Of a stretch of DNA of 64,000 nt, positions 34,342 through 47,131 are shown piece after piece. This stretch comes from Candolleomyces eurysporus (taxonomy: Eukaryota > Basidiomycota > Agaricomycetes > Agaricales > Psathyrellaceae), in the NCBI GenBank assembly GCA_027579435.1, contig JANBPK010000709.1, positions 67,184-131,183 on the forward strand, written 5' to 3'. Made by a program: the position numbers and the translations under genes. The notes beneath the pieces were generated by a model. The model was not told where the DNA came from. It saw only the letters and a list, made by a program, of their open reading frames with translations, and did no database searches. The number at the start of each line of letters is the position of its first letter. Within the stretch, counting starts at the first letter, position 1.

Positions 34342-37300
34342 ATGGACAACCCCAGCCGCGATGAGGAAACTGGGGAGGCTCAGAATGTCACAAACAACGC
34401 TCAGAATCTACCCCAGCCTCGCCAACGACCCTCAGTGCCCTCCTTCCTCATCCTCAGCTTCATCCTGTTTATGCTGACCAGTCACAACGGCGACGAGTTC
34501 CTCGCCCGACATCAGCATCAAGACGCTCTACAGTCGTTACAATGGCAATATTCAAACTATACGGCTTGGATTAATGGAACAGAATCCAATTTCACCCTGG
34601 TGAGATCCGCTGGATTCAGTGTGTCATTGATTCAGAGTAACCGAATTCAATATTAGCCAGACCGTGATCCCTCACTTTCTCCTTTGCTGGATGCATTCGG
34701 CGTGCAAGGACCTCAGCTGGATCCATTCCAAAGCTCCTACTATCTTAATGTCACTGGTTTCATCCACGGGAGCGCTCAGTTCTACAACATTTCACCACCA
34801 GCACTCGCATCCAACGACTCGCTCGTCTGGAAACCCGTTGCAGAGAAGTACACGGAAGGATTAAACATGACTGCACTAGTAGAAAACACTGCAGATTGGA
34901 ACTGGACCTCGACGAGGAAAGTGTCTCTGAGCATCGTCGAGAAGAAACCCCTGGGCATGGACGGCAAAGTGGTGTCCTCAAGCGAACTGGCTTTGATTCA
35001 CGTACGTGCGTCCATCTTTCCATGGCTCCTGCTCTGATCACTAGCTTCGTTACTCAGGGTCACATCGAGCTGACAGATGTGGTGTCTTCGAAAGTTCTCA
35101 GCCTAGAATTGGAAGGGGTGCATTTCCTGTCCAATGGTTCCATTGCTGGTTTCGCCCAATCCTCCGAGTAAGAATTCAACTCCCCACTGACATGCTTGAC
35201 ATTGACACTGTCACCAGCCGTCCGATAGATATTCGTCTTCTCGCTTCCCTGGTTCCCGAATCTGGCAGGAACGAAACTGTCCATACCATAGGGCCAGAAC
35301 TTGACTCCCGGATAACAAAGCTGAAGAATATCATCGACGCTGGGATTGTTGATCAGGAGTCCAACCAAGGCTCGTTGTTCTTGATAGACGAGGATGGCGT
35401 TACTGACTTCTCTTCTAGATGAGGACGTCCATACTGCCTGCCCATTTACATTTTTTGCCCAAATTCATCCTGTTCCCGTACCCGAGTTCCTTATGCAGGA
35501 GCTCGAGGAAGAAATTCAAAATCCCTCGGGCATTACAACCATTTCTCCCCCGCCGCTGTCAATGACAGGGGTTCTTGTCAGCAAGGAATGCGGTTTGCTC
35601 TATGAGATCAACGAAACCGAAGGGCTGAGGTCAGTTTGAACTTAACTGTTTTACTCTTTGAATTCACCTCCTCATTTTGCATGTAGAACACGCACTTTCT
35701 TCCGCAAAGTCACAACATACGCAGGGTTTGCGGCTATCGCATATTTTGGGATTTTAGTCCTGTTCACCCGGCAAGTGGAACGTAGTCGAACCCCATCAGG
35801 CATTTCTCGAGTGTCCAAATGGACTTTCCTTGCCCAAGCAACCATGGATTCCGTTTCATTTGCTGGCCATATTACCTTCGCTATCTTGGCAGCCGGTCGA
35901 CCTTCGCTCTCATTGATTGCGCCAGCCTTCCTTGCGTGTATGCTTTTCGTGCAAGAAGCGGTGAGCGTTTTCAAATTCGATCGATGTGTCTTGAGTTCGG
36001 TGCTGATCCTTGCCAAAACTAGCAATTCTTTGCTCTGGTTAACCAGATACAAGGACCCGAAGATTACACCCCACCAGCTCCCCCAGCCCCCCAGCCAACA
36101 AATCAGACCGCTGTGGATGGTGGCTCAGCAAATGCGACCCCCGTAACCCCCGCATCTACCCCCACTCCGACCACTCCTCCCAGCCCGACAAATCCATCAC
36201 CATCACCCCAATCTATGAGCTTTTTCCGATTTTTCATCCATCATGTCCGCACAGATCCTCAAGCTCGGCTATGTAAGATACCAACTAATCTTTTCATTCA
36301 TCCATCATGATGATTCTTGTTTGTTAACAACCAACGATTCTAGGGGTATCACTTTTCCTGTTCCTGACATTGATTGTTCGTGTCATCTTGTCGCCATTCC
36401 TTTCAACAATATTTGTGGCTGCGACCTACTCTTCCATCTGGTTGCCACAGATCATAAGATCAGCACGCCGCGGAAGATCGAGTGGCTTGAGCAAGGAATA
36501 CGTGATTGGAGTAACCGTTCTGCGGCTGTACGCTGCCCTCTGTACGTTTTCCCACTTCCTTTATTCTATTTACGATAGCACAGGGACCTGAAACGCTCAA
36601 CAGATTTCCTTATGTGCCCTAAGAACGTACTGGACGTCGAATCGCGATGTGAGTACCCCNATCTCCTTCATAAGGCTTACAGATTCGATTACAGAGACTC
36701 TTTCTTTCATTCTAGCATGGGCACCCCTTCTCGCCATATGCGTCATCCTACAAGGAGGGATGGTGATTCTACAGGACACTATCGGACCGTCGTTCTTCCT
36801 TCCTGACANGGTAAGCAACTACTATCACCGATCACCATCGTCCTATTAATATCAGTCTCTCATTACNATCGTTACTCGCTAGTTCAAAGCCGTGAAAACC
36901 TACAACTACCACCCACCAATGCCTCTCCCTGATCCAGAATCGCCTGAACAATCACTCGGCGACTGTGCAATTTGTATGGACGCTATCTTGGTGGACCCAT
37001 CACTGAGACAACGAAAGCGAAAATCATTTGATGGCAGCAACGAGAAATTCTCCAGCAGTGGCAGTAGTAGCGGTACCAGTAGGAGCGGTGGTTTGCTCAA
37101 TGCGATGCAGGTAGGCGTTGGAGCCTCGACTGCGAGAAAGAACTATAGTCTTGCACCGTGNCATCATTTATTCCATACGGAGTGTCTCGAAAAGGTGCGT
37201 CTGTCGTGATATTNTTTTTGTATCAAAAAGGCACAGATCCTTACCATTGGTTTCTNTTTTTGCGTCTGTCGGGCAGTGGCTTGCTATCAAGGTCAGTAGT

Positions 37301-37386
37301 TCTCGACGATTCTCCGNAGTGCACTTTCTGATCTTTCCNTGTAGAACATTTGCCCTCATTGTCGGCGACCTTTGCCTCCACTATAA
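34342..37386 (+). CDS. TUL1: Transmembrane RING E3 ligase Tul1/Dsc1
   Basis: Catalytic subunit of the Golgi/endosomal Dsc ubiquitin-ligase complex, which handles membrane-protein quality control and, in some fungi, SREBP activation. Thirteen exons: 34342-34599, 34657-35001, 35058-35167, 35218-35369, 35419-35629, 35687-35960, 36023-36272, 36344-36541, 36603-36647, 36716-36810, 36883-37194, 37277-37291 and 37345-37386; 768 residues. One N-terminal membrane segment (SFLILSFILFMLTS), a glycosylatable lumenal domain of about 300 residues, about six further membrane segments, a Pro/Thr/Ser loop, and a C-terminal RING-H2: CAICMDAI, a Ser-rich insert of about 60 residues, then CHHLFHTECLEKW and CPHCRRPLPPL. 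Exon 12 is 15 nt. The only phase-correct donor after exon 4 is a weak GC, so that junction is less sure. Confidence 0.92.
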
Positions 37387-37872
37387 TCAATCCTAGCACG
37401 CTCAAGGACATNCATCTATTTCTTCTTCACTATTTGTGCTAGCCTCTGTATCATATATTAATCNCCATCTACTAATAGATGTATCACGTTAGACTCGGAC
37501 CAGATTTTCTGGGTAGTCTCCTAGTAACAGTCTTTGCAGCACACTCAAAACACAAATATGTGTCTTGAAGACCAGATATACATCCTGTCTGTACCAGTTG
37601 ATTGCCACTTGCTAGATGATATTGCTACAAATGCGAAATGTGATGCTACACGAGTTACATGAACGGTGAGGGAAAGGAACNAATGCCNATACTAAAACGG
37701 AGGGAATAAAACAAACTGCACATCGATGAAGAGTTGTGCTAGAGAGGAACGTTTGAGTCCATACTTCAAAGATACGATTGACATAGACATTAGAAAAATG
37801 AGAGAGAGNNNTGAATGCNNAAAGTGTTTCGTNACACGATTTTAACAACGCCACGAATTCTGACANTTCAAG
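37387..37872. other. Convergent 3' region, TUL1 / chitin deacetylase
   Basis: A/T-rich 3' UTR-like sequence with several Ns. A further terminal exon of the deacetylase could lie here; none was convincing. Confidence 0.35.
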
Positions 37873-39326
37873 TCATAAGCATATCACTGGCNAAACATTC
37901 TGGACACCACTCACATCTCTGTTCTGTGGCTGGCGTTTACTCTGATACGGCGCTCGGCCAAGACACTCTGCGACGGTGACCAATCTATATCCAGCAGAAC
38001 GTAGCTGCTTAATGGCATGCGGAAGTACGTCATGCCTTTCATTCGCAGGCTATTAACCTCCCATTTATCTCTGTAGACTCGAAGATCACTTACGCAGACG
38101 AGGCTGAATAAAAAGAAGAAATAGAAACAGAAAGTGTAAGCGAATTCAACGAAAGTTTTCAGAAGTGAAAAAGCATACAGTGGACTTCATGGTTCAGAGC
38201 AAGGATCGTACTTGGGCGCCGCTTGGCCGCCTGGGAGTACCGACTTTTCTGCGTTGACACGCTCGCCCTGACAGAGTCGCCAGAGCTAGGCAANGAGGGT
38301 AAGAAAANATNAGATGGTGTCTGTGAANTGAGAACAATGGCTTACTCCAGATCCCAGAGAACAATCGTCTGTTTTCGCCCAGCGGCGACTTGCAAAACAC
38401 GGTCGTTGTGATTGCCATATGCTGGAAGAAACACCCGGGTTAAAACTTACATCCGCAATTAAGATANTNGANACGTCGACGCACGGGGTCGGATGAACGC
38501 AGGAACAGCGCCAGTGATGCGTTCAATCGCTTCTGTGGAGTTCAAGACAAACGATAACTATCCCTCTTCNTATAACGTGAAAATCAGCTCACGGTCAAGC
38601 TTCTGCATTTCGCTGCTGACTGGAAGAAAGTGTCAAGTAAATACTTAGAGACAGCGACCTAGAGACGTATAGNAAACGCACGCTTATCCCAAGACAACGT
38701 CGTCAAATCCGCGTGAGACCAAGTATGCGAAGCGATTTGGTGTCCCTGGTCATAGGCGTGTTTGACGCGCTTCACATTGTCCGGATCGTAGATGCATCCA
38801 TCTAATCGCGACCCGCTTTAGTTCAATGAGATCTCATAGCTCAGGGCTGAGAAAACGTACAGTTGTTGCCGTCTATGGTGAGCGCACGGTAAGCGCGAGA
38901 TCGTTGTAATAGTATANAAGAGAAACAACGCACTGAAGAAAAAGGTCGCTGTAGCGTTATTCTTCTTAAGCGTCGCCGTGATATCGTACCTAAGCCACGA
39001 ACGAATAATATCAGTCTGCGAAACCAANGAAAGCGACNAGAAAACCAGCTCACATGTATTGGTACGGTCCATCATCCTGATAATACCCAGGAGGAAAGCG
39101 AATTCAGCAAACTCGCCAACATNCACGAACTTGAACNACTCACAAAAGTCAACGCCGCCGTACCAGGGACAGTACAACGCGTAACAACCTGCGCACGCTG
39201 GCGCATCTCCAACGATGGCCGCGCTTGGGCGGCGGTGCAGCTGAGGATGAGCACGACCATCGCAACGACCACGACAAACTTGCNCGCGGGGGCGATGTTC
39301 GAGTTGTCNCTGGGAGCCATTGCCAC
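37873..39326 (-). CDS. Chitin deacetylase (polysaccharide deacetylase, CE4)
   Basis: Removes acetyl groups from chitin to give chitosan in the wall. Eleven exons (39326-39144, 39076-39054, 38989-38934, 38872-38861, 38801-38682, 38619-38593, 38532-38485, 38421-38346, 38285-38179, 38103-38094 and 38035-37873) give about 274 residues. The signal sequence is FVVVVAMVVLILSCTAAQA. CE4 motifs: ALTFDDGPYQY (metal and catalytic Asp), FFFNGNNYGCIYDP, QGHQIASHTWSHADLT (metal His), IRPPYGNHNDRVL, and DSGDSVRAS followed by LALNHEVH (motif 5), then AGYRLVTVAECLG. Two exons are 12 and 10 nt, and both are needed to keep these motifs. The C-terminus is uncertain: after QPQNRD the frame either reads 13 more residues or splices at a GTGAGT. 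Confidence 0.9.
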
Positions 39327-39974
39327 TANTCCGGATCGCTCAACNCAAAGGATGAATATACTGAAAGGAAAAGATTGAAAGAATGGACAATTGGACGAAA
39401 GGAACGTGTGGGCCTTGAAAACGAACGGCGGGGACGNAGAAAAAGAGAATGGAGAACCTTTATAGTCGCGTTCGACTTGACAAGGGATGGTGAGGAGTAG
39501 ACAGAATGTACTTCAACGCGTTCGATCGAGTTTTGAGCCAGCTACNAGCCACGTGCAGCATNGAACTTTGNCGCGAGTGATCGAGAATGGACTCCTCATC
39601 TCCTTGGACGCTCCCGTGAGTCTCTACCTGNTCTTCAAAAAGGCTCATTGACAAGGCAAAGTCAGCCCAGGANATGGCCAGACAGATTCAGACTGACGCA
39701 GTCAGAGGATCGGAGCTGACATGCGAGGAGANAGCAAGCAGTCTGTACCAGAGAGGAAAGCGAGCGCGACTATCTCCGACGCTCTCTCCACTGCATCTNT
39801 TCGGACACTGTCTCATCGCGCCTTTGTCGAGTGAAAACGCCAAAANCCCACAGAACGGAGAGCAGAGAGTCCACTCACAATAATGCATGACGTCTTCANT
39901 CCACCCATATTCGGATGGCGACGATCGCTGATGGACGACGAACTCGGAAAAGAAAAACATTAAAAAAAAGCTGT
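39327..39974. promoter_or_regulatory. Upstream region of the chitin deacetylase
   Basis: About 650 bases between two minus-strand genes. It must hold the deacetylase promoter and the 3' UTR of the large disordered protein. No core element stands out; short plus-strand frames look random. Confidence 0.35.
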
Positions 39975-42900
39975 TTATAAACCCTCAAAAAATGCAAGAT
40001 CCTGCGCAGATAATCCACCCGTAGCTTTAGTCGTAGTGGTAGCAGTCGTAGCCGTAGTACTTGGCTTGGTCATCGTAACAGGTGCAGGCGAAATCGAAAG
40101 AGAAGAAGTAGGTTTATGTGAAGCCAAAGGGGGAGTCGAAGCTGCAACCCCAAACCCGAACCCAGCGGACGATCCATTCGACGCTGCCTTGAGAGGGGGA
40201 TTCGAAGGGGGGCGGCGACAGAGCCAACGTCTTGTGAGGTTGAGCAACCGGAACCCTCGCAGCAGGCGGAGGCGGAGGCGCAAAGCTCCATCCACCGAAG
40301 CTCTCAGTCGCGGGTGGCTGCGCCCTCTGCGGTGGCCGGAAGCTAGACGAAGGAGGAGGCGCCAAAAAGGCCATAGTTTGCGCCTGCTGACCCTGTACAC
40401 CACTATTCTCACTTCCCTTCCCCTCAGTATCGGCCTCCGAGCCCAACAAATCCGCATTAGTGGCCGCTTTACCCGACGGGTTAGGGGGTGGAAGTGCGAC
40501 AGGAAGCGGCGAAGGCGGACTCAGCCATTTATCTCCGCGAGTTGCAACAGTCTCCAGAAGACTCAAAGTCTTCTGGTGTTGCGCACGGGATACACGTGGG
40601 GATGATGTCTTTATTGATGATGGCGACGAGGACCGGGAATGGGGAAGGGATGATATCGAACTGCTGGGTGTATGTCCAGAAAGGGCCTTCACTGGCATTG
40701 GTATCGGCTGAGTCGTAGAAGGTGGCGGTGGCTTGGGTTTTGGCGTGAAGAAGTCGTCAAAGTCATCAAATAGGCTGGCACTAGTGGTAGTAGTAGAAGT
40801 TGAGGTAGGGTTCGCTGGGGCTCCGAATGCAGAGAGGGAAGGAATCTGGGAAGGATTTGTTGACATTGACTTGGTTGGGGATGTAATAAAGTCGGAAAAT
40901 TCGTCGTCTTCGTCAATAGTTGGTTGAGATGGTGGGGAGATGAAAGTTGATGGAGTGGAGGAACGGCTGTTCGGAAGCGATCCTCGGGAAACGGTATTTT
41001 GCAACGTGGTGGGCGTACGGGATCGATTGGCTGGTGGGGGCGGTGGAAGGAATCCAGGAATCGATGTAGATGACTGAGGCGAAGACATTGCTGTCGACGA
41101 TTGGGAGGTTCCAGGGAAGACAAACGTGTCAGCAAGCTTCGGAGGTGGGNATGGGCGATGGCACGGATGTACCAGCAAGTGAAGGTGCTGGCGAATTGAG
41201 GAAATCGGTGAACGATGTGGATGATGTAGATGAGGATGCAAGAGATGCAACCGATGATGGAGTGGATGCACTCAAACTGCGAGCGCTGTTGAATGCTGGA
41301 ATTGATGGCAAGGGCTGCAATTGCTTATCAGGATTTACGGGCTTTCCGGACAGCGCCGGTGTATCAAAAATAGAGAAGGGATCGTCTATGGTGGGCGCTG
41401 CGACGCCGGCGGGGGTTGAGCGATTGGTCAAAGGTGGTCGTGGTTGGGAGGATCGAGGTGGGGGTGCCAACGGGGAGGGTAAAGTAGTCGGTAGCGGAGG
41501 GGATTTAATCATGTTAGACAATGCCTGTAATTGGACATCTTCCNTGACTTCCTCTTTGGACGTGGGAACTACGTCAGACAGGAATTCGAGGTCGTCTGCG
41601 GACAGCGAGAGACTTTCGTGTTGACTTGTAACCGAGGATCTGGAACTTCGAGTGAACCGGCTCAGGAAACGTGACACGGTGGAAGGTGCGGGTGCTTCTT
41701 GTGGATCGTCTGTTGGGAGGGTGTCTAATCCTTTNGACGTGGTGGGNGAAAATAAGGAGCCGGAGGGAGATTGAGGTACTGATCCTGCTGGNGATGATAC
41801 GTTGGCATTCGCCGGAGCAATCGANGANGCACTCAAGCTAAGTACATCGATACTTGGACGGGGCGAGTTGTTGTCAGCTTTGATAGAGCTAGCGATAGAT
41901 TTGGCCGGGGATGCAGTCCGCTGAGGTGTCTCGGTGCCNGTGGAGGTTTTTCGAGTGAAGAATGACAGAATGCCCCCTCCACTAGANGTNCGCTTTTGAA
42001 TCGGTTCCGGTGCAGGACTCTCTGTTCTTGGGACTGTCTTCCANCCTGGAGGCGCGGCATCGANTTGTGAGGAATCTGTTTGAGCTCGAANGGAGGCTTC
42101 CCAAGAAGTGGATCCTTTTGAAGACATGTACATTGCCATTGGCCCCTTACGGGTCATGAGTGTATGNCTGGTCAATTTCATGGCTTCAACAAGCCCTTTG
42201 TATGCGAAGGTTTGTGGGTACGGCACAGGGAGGGACAAGGTGAGTTGCTCAGGAATTATCCGTTCTTGGCAAGAATTTCTGCAGAAAACTTGTCAACGAC
42301 GATTCAGAATTGGCCATCTACACTTACAAATTCATCGATTGAGGGTCGTACTTTCGATGACCTGCATCGTTGGCGCCNGAGTTTGAGACATCATCTTTCC
42401 ATAGATCAGCGCTCAGNTGCTCAAACTGTCCCAGGATGTGATCCAACAGTTCGGGGGACTAACAGACGCTTGAGTAAAGGTAAGGAGTGGAAACGTGAAG
42501 AAGACTGACGACGTGTTTATCCTGCTCCTCTTTCTGTAACCGTGCAGCTTCCCACTCATCTGGCTGAGCAGCATGTTCCTCCTCAGACGCAGAACCGCCC
42601 CAGGTATTTCCCCAGACATCCTCGCCTCCAGCTTTGGTTTCTGAGAATGGATCTGATTCAGGCAGCCATCCCGGATTGTCCTCGGTTGCGGAGTCGAGTC
42701 CTGTCTCGAAGCCACCAAAGCCATCAGCGTCGATATCTTGAGGTTCGTTCAATGGCGTCAAAGTGCGCGGTGGGCTTCCAATCGGTATGGGGGCTGCTAA
42801 TGAAGGCTCAGGCGTAACGTCGACTGGTGACGCAGGGGCATCCGGTGTAGAATAGTCTTCGTCGTCGTCTTCCGATTGTAGAGTNATAGGCGCGTTGATC

Positions 42901-43124
42901 GAGCCCTCNAGGGTCGAATGAGGCGAGCTCCATGAGGCGTCTCCTCCCCAGGACTGTGGTTCTGGTTCAGCAGCTGGTGCCGTCCAGGACACGGTTTCCT
43001 GTGGTTCCCAAGACGAGACCGGTTCTTGGGCACTGTCCGTCGATAAAGATGGTGGTGGGTCCCATGCTGGGACTGCAGCAGGTTTCTTGGAGTCGTCCCA
43101 TGGGTCAGCCCATGGATTGTCCAT
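39975..43124 (-). CDS. Large disordered protein with clathrin-adaptor-like motifs
   Basis: Family not securely recognised. Three exons (43124-42510, 42458-42328 and 42278-39975). As written the frame breaks twice: at N 41150, and at a C run near 40.2 kb (minus strand) that seems one base too long. Correcting both gives 1015 residues ending GGLSAQDLAFFEGL. The N-terminus is MDNPWADPWDD, rich in Asp/Trp. A short folded region follows: SPELLDHILGQFEQLSADLW, then PYPQTFAYKGLVEAMKLTRH and MTRKGPMAMYM. The remaining 750 residues are Ser/Pro-rich, with repeated acidic-aromatic motifs (DADGFGGFETG, DEFSDFI, DDFDDFFTP). Such motifs bind AP-1/GGA ear domains in aftiphilin, gamma-synergin and yeast Laa2, so an accessory role in clathrin traffic is inferred, not shown. 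Confidence 0.72.
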
Positions 43125-43323
43125 GCCTGGATACGGACGAGGTGCTTAGCAGCCAAANTCAGCAGCTCCGAGGCCCGGTGGCTGTGCAAACACCCACGTG
43201 TGCTGCTGGCCGAATTTGGAGGTCAACTTGTCTTCCCCGAACCCCCACTGGTCATTTCCTCTTTTTCCTGGGCCTGGCAGTATCCACCTATCCCTTTGAG
43301 CACCCTTTAGTCCTTCTGCTGGC
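43125..43323. promoter_or_regulatory. Divergent promoter, disordered protein / UBC2
   Basis: 199 bases between two start codons, shared by both genes. No TATA box was found. Confidence 0.4.
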
Positions 43324-45799
43324 ATGGAAGGTCCTGCAGCCGACCGGGACATTCGCGATTGGGACGAGGCCGACGTCCACAGCTGGCTGTCATTTCTTGG
43401 CTATCCTCATTATGAGGGCCAGATCCGAGGTGCGCAACTCTCCTGCTTGCCACACGCACATCCCTCACCAGTCGCCATAGAACACAGCATTCGCGGGGAC
43501 ACATTGTGTGCAATCACCTCTGACGACCTCAGAAACTTGGGCATCTCAGCCATTGGACAGCGCTTATCCATCCTCAAAGCCATTTACCTCGTCAAGGTCG
43601 CACATTCAGTGCCGATAGAAGAGAGTGACTACATACCTCCATGTGCGTGTCCTATCTCGCTGGTGTCGCAACGTACCTCTCATTGTTCGTTAGCCGAGAT
43701 CGCAGAACGGTCACAGGACGTTACTGTCGACAAATTACACTTGTTGGTCAAAGATCAAGGTCGGCGAATCTTCGCCTAGCTCCCGCTTTTCTTGTGTCTC
43801 AATGCTTATCACAGCCAACCGACTACGCTTTCTCGAAGAAGAAAATCGCACCTTGAATACCACCCTCCAGACCTTCTTGGACGAATTCAACGCCGTGAAA
43901 GCATCACTCAACACTCAGGTATGTCTTTCGCTATCCACCCCTTCCACTCGAGCTGACACTTCTCAGGACGACTCCCCGTCACTCCGTAGACAACCATCAC
44001 TGAAGTGGGCCCAATTCGTTCAACCGCAGAAATCCCCTACCAAGGCCGACGTTACTGCTGTTGAGACACCTCATTCTTCCCCGCAGCGCCTGGAACACGA
44101 TGTATCCAAATACACAGGTCAACCTCCATCACAGCAATACGGCCAGTTGGATAAACCAAGACCCCCACACCTCAATCTACAAGAGCCTCCGACAGTCGAG
44201 CAACCAACACTGAAGAACACGAAGGAGAGCTCCGACAATCTCAAGGGATTCAAAGTTACCCTGGAAGATCCCACATGGAAGGTCTTGCCTGCCGCATTAA
44301 AGAAGTATCGTATCAACAACGATACCTGGCAGAATTATGCCATGTTCATATGCTACGGGTCTCCCGGTACGAACTCCTTGGTTCGATATTCACCGCATAC
44401 TCACCACATCTTCAGGTAACCGCATCGAACGATGTCTGAGCTACGACGAGAAACCCTTGCTCCTTTTCCAAAAGCTCAAAGACTCGAAGAAGAATCCCGT
44501 TTTCATGCTGAAACACATCAAAGATATTCGCTCACCTATCGCGGTCGCACAGCAAAAGCAGGCTGCCCGCAAAGCGTCCTCCGTTATCTCTGCCGACACA
44601 ACTGCCACCTTTGCAACTCAAGGACACCAGAAGGGACTCTCAGTTTCTCGAACTAACCATCGCCCACCCAAGCTCGAAGTACAAGATCTTTCCGCTACCA
44701 CCCCTCTACCTTCGAATGGCTTGAGCCCTCACCCGGGTGGTTGGCCTGACGCTGCAGCCGTATCACCCCTCCCAGGCGACAATCATCACAGCAGGACAAC
44801 TGATGAATCAAGCACCTTAACACCTGCGACGGCTGCCGCCCTCAGCACCCATTCCTCAGGGTACAGTAGCGGGGCTACTCTCGTGGGTACCGACTCCGGC
44901 AAACATAGGTCCACAAACGATTCTGGTGAGCCGACGCTGGGTGTTAGCGGAAGGGAAATCCCACCCCCCAATCCCAATGGCATCTCGTATGCAGTTGCTA
45001 TCTATCCGTATATGGCTGAGATGGAAGATGAGTTTGATGTCGTTGTGTGAGTATTTTCATTTTGGTTTTTGATACAAAGGACGATCCCTGATTAACTTGC
45101 TTCTGCGTTGTGCTATTGTTCTTTTCCAGTGGTGATACCTTTATCATCCTGTCGCGTGCACGCGGATGGTGGGTCGTGCAGAGGGATCCAAGTGGTTCTG
45201 GAGTCGTTGATCCGGACACTGTCAAACAAGGCTGGGTTCCTGCAGGGTGTTTGCTGGAAACGCGGGTTCCTGTGGCGTCTGCCATCGCTGAGGCCGCATC
45301 CAAGGGCAGTTCGGGATCCAAGACTCCCATTCTTCCTTTGAGCATCATCTCAACGAGTTTCCCTGGAATCGCTTTGATGGATTACAAGAAAAAGGGAGAG
45401 GAGGAGCTGGATCTTGTGAAAGATGATGCGCTGAGAGTTTTCAAGCGCTATAACCATTGGTCTTATGTGAGTTTCTCATATTAGTGCATCCCCGCTTTAT
45501 TGCCAGTCTGACCAGATATATATCAACAGGCGGTCAAAGAGGTTGGCGGTGACAGAGGTTGGGTACCCGTAAGTCAAAGGCCACTTTACCCTCTTTCGGA
45601 TTGTGATAATGACACCCCTTGTTAGTCGTGGTTCATCGGAAAAGTGTCCGCCACTGGAGTGGTACCTCAAACACCCAATTCGAGTGGTATCAACCCATTG
45701 TCGACCATGAGTGAAGAAACGCTCGGACAGACTCAGATATCGCCGATGTCGTCTGCCTTCCCTACGGTCAACACGTCTCAACGGGCGAACGTTGTGTAG
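43324..45799 (+). CDS. UBC2: Ubc2/Ste50-type MAPK adaptor (SAM-RA-SH3-SH3)
   Basis: Scaffold that couples the Ste11-type MAPKKK to Ras/Cdc42 in mating and filamentation. Nine exons (43324-43429, 43481-43642, 43694-43759, 43815-43918, 43967-44366, 44416-45046, 45130-45466, 45530-45568 and 45626-45799) give 672 residues. SAM domain about 10-85 (WDEADVHSWLSFLGY, DLRNLGISAIGQRLSILKAI); short coiled coil about 112-145; Ras-association domain about 240-318 (KGFKVTLEDPTWKVLPAALK, CLSYDEKPLLLFQKL, PVFMLKHI); a Ser/Thr/Pro linker; SH3-1 about 470-535 (AVAIYPYMAEMEDEFDVVV, ARGWWVVQRD, GWVPAGCL); SH3-2 about 565-625 (GIALMDYKKKGEEELDLVK, RGWVPSWFIG). Ascomycete Ste50 has only SAM and RA; the paired SH3 tail is the basidiomycete form described for Ustilago Ubc2. 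Confidence 0.93.
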
Positions 45800-47131
45800 T
45801 TGACTGTCTTCGTGGGTCTCCTCGACCCGTCTTCATGACCTTTACGATTTCTTTGTTGTTTCTTCTTTCCCTTGTCAAACTCACGAGCACGTCCATTTTT
45901 CTTTTTCATTCAACCAACTAATTATTGGGCTAATATCATACATACGTATCATCTCTCTCTCTCACTCTCCTTACTAGTATTCATCCGTAATCATGTCTCT
46001 CACTCACGAATTCATTCTCTTCCAAGTTTTTTTTTTTTTTTCATTCTTGATAATTGTCCATCTGGCATGCACACACTCGTTATTTGTTCTGCGGTTTCTG
46101 ATTTCTCCCTTCCCAAATTCCCTTTCACCTTCCAGTCATATAAGTATATGTAAAACTCCTCCTCTTCCCCTCCCGTGGATCCTTTGACCGAACGGCCGGC
46201 CGGTGTACACGTTAATTTTATCCTGTACCATATTTACTACAGCCAAGTTAACTTTCCACCTCCACCCACGCCGGTGCCTTTGCGAAGTTCTATTCCGTTT
46301 TATCGATTTTGCTTCTTTTGTTGAGTGGAAAATCCACAACCACTGTCTTTCATTTGATTTTTGTTTCACTCTGGTAGCTAGTAAGTACAAGTAGGTACAA
46401 GCAAGTGTAGATTAAGAGTACAATCGACCGATGGACTACTTTTGTTATTGGGACTTTGGGGCCAGGAGCGCAGACTTGTCAACAATCTCCTTGGATGCCT
46501 CTGGGAGAACGCGAGGAGATAGAGCAGACGGGGGTACTACAATTTCCCAGAAGGAAAAGTCGCATCGCGTTTCTCTTTGATAATAATTCTCTCGCTGGAA
46601 CGGACAGCCCGCTGTGCATTCAGTGGCTCATATATCATAGACTAGGTATTTTATGGAGTGAATCACACACACACTCCTGATGCGTTGAATTCGAAACGCC
46701 CGACGTACCCTAAAGGCTGTTAGAGGTTCCCCACATCAGGGGAGCTTCAACATATTCACCACATAGTAAATAGTCAGCTTCCATTGATCCAAGAACGAGC
46801 TTCAGCTTGAGTAGAGAAACAGACCTATATTGACGCGGTCCTTTGACTAAATAGCTTCGGATAACCGGAAATGTTCTTGGGACTTCAAATTGAAACTGTT
46901 TTCGCTTTCCAGAGCCAATGGAACTGTTACTCATCGGATTGCGTTCACCTATGTGCCTGCTTGCCTCGAGAAAATTACCAACGTCTCAGTTTTGCCTTGA
47001 CTCTCCAAACGCGCCCATATGTGCGAAACGCGTCGACTCGGAGTCAATCAATCTACGCGACATATTCCCATTTGGAAATCCATTGCCAACAAATTCCAGT
47101 CGTCCGATAATTCCAAGCGCTTTCACCAGGC
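45800..47131. other. Intergenic, UBC2 / ERG7
   Basis: About 1.3 kb. The first 350 bases are pyrimidine-rich 3' UTR with a T run near 46.03 kb. The remainder shows no gene or repeat and should hold the ERG7 promoter. Confidence 0.4.
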
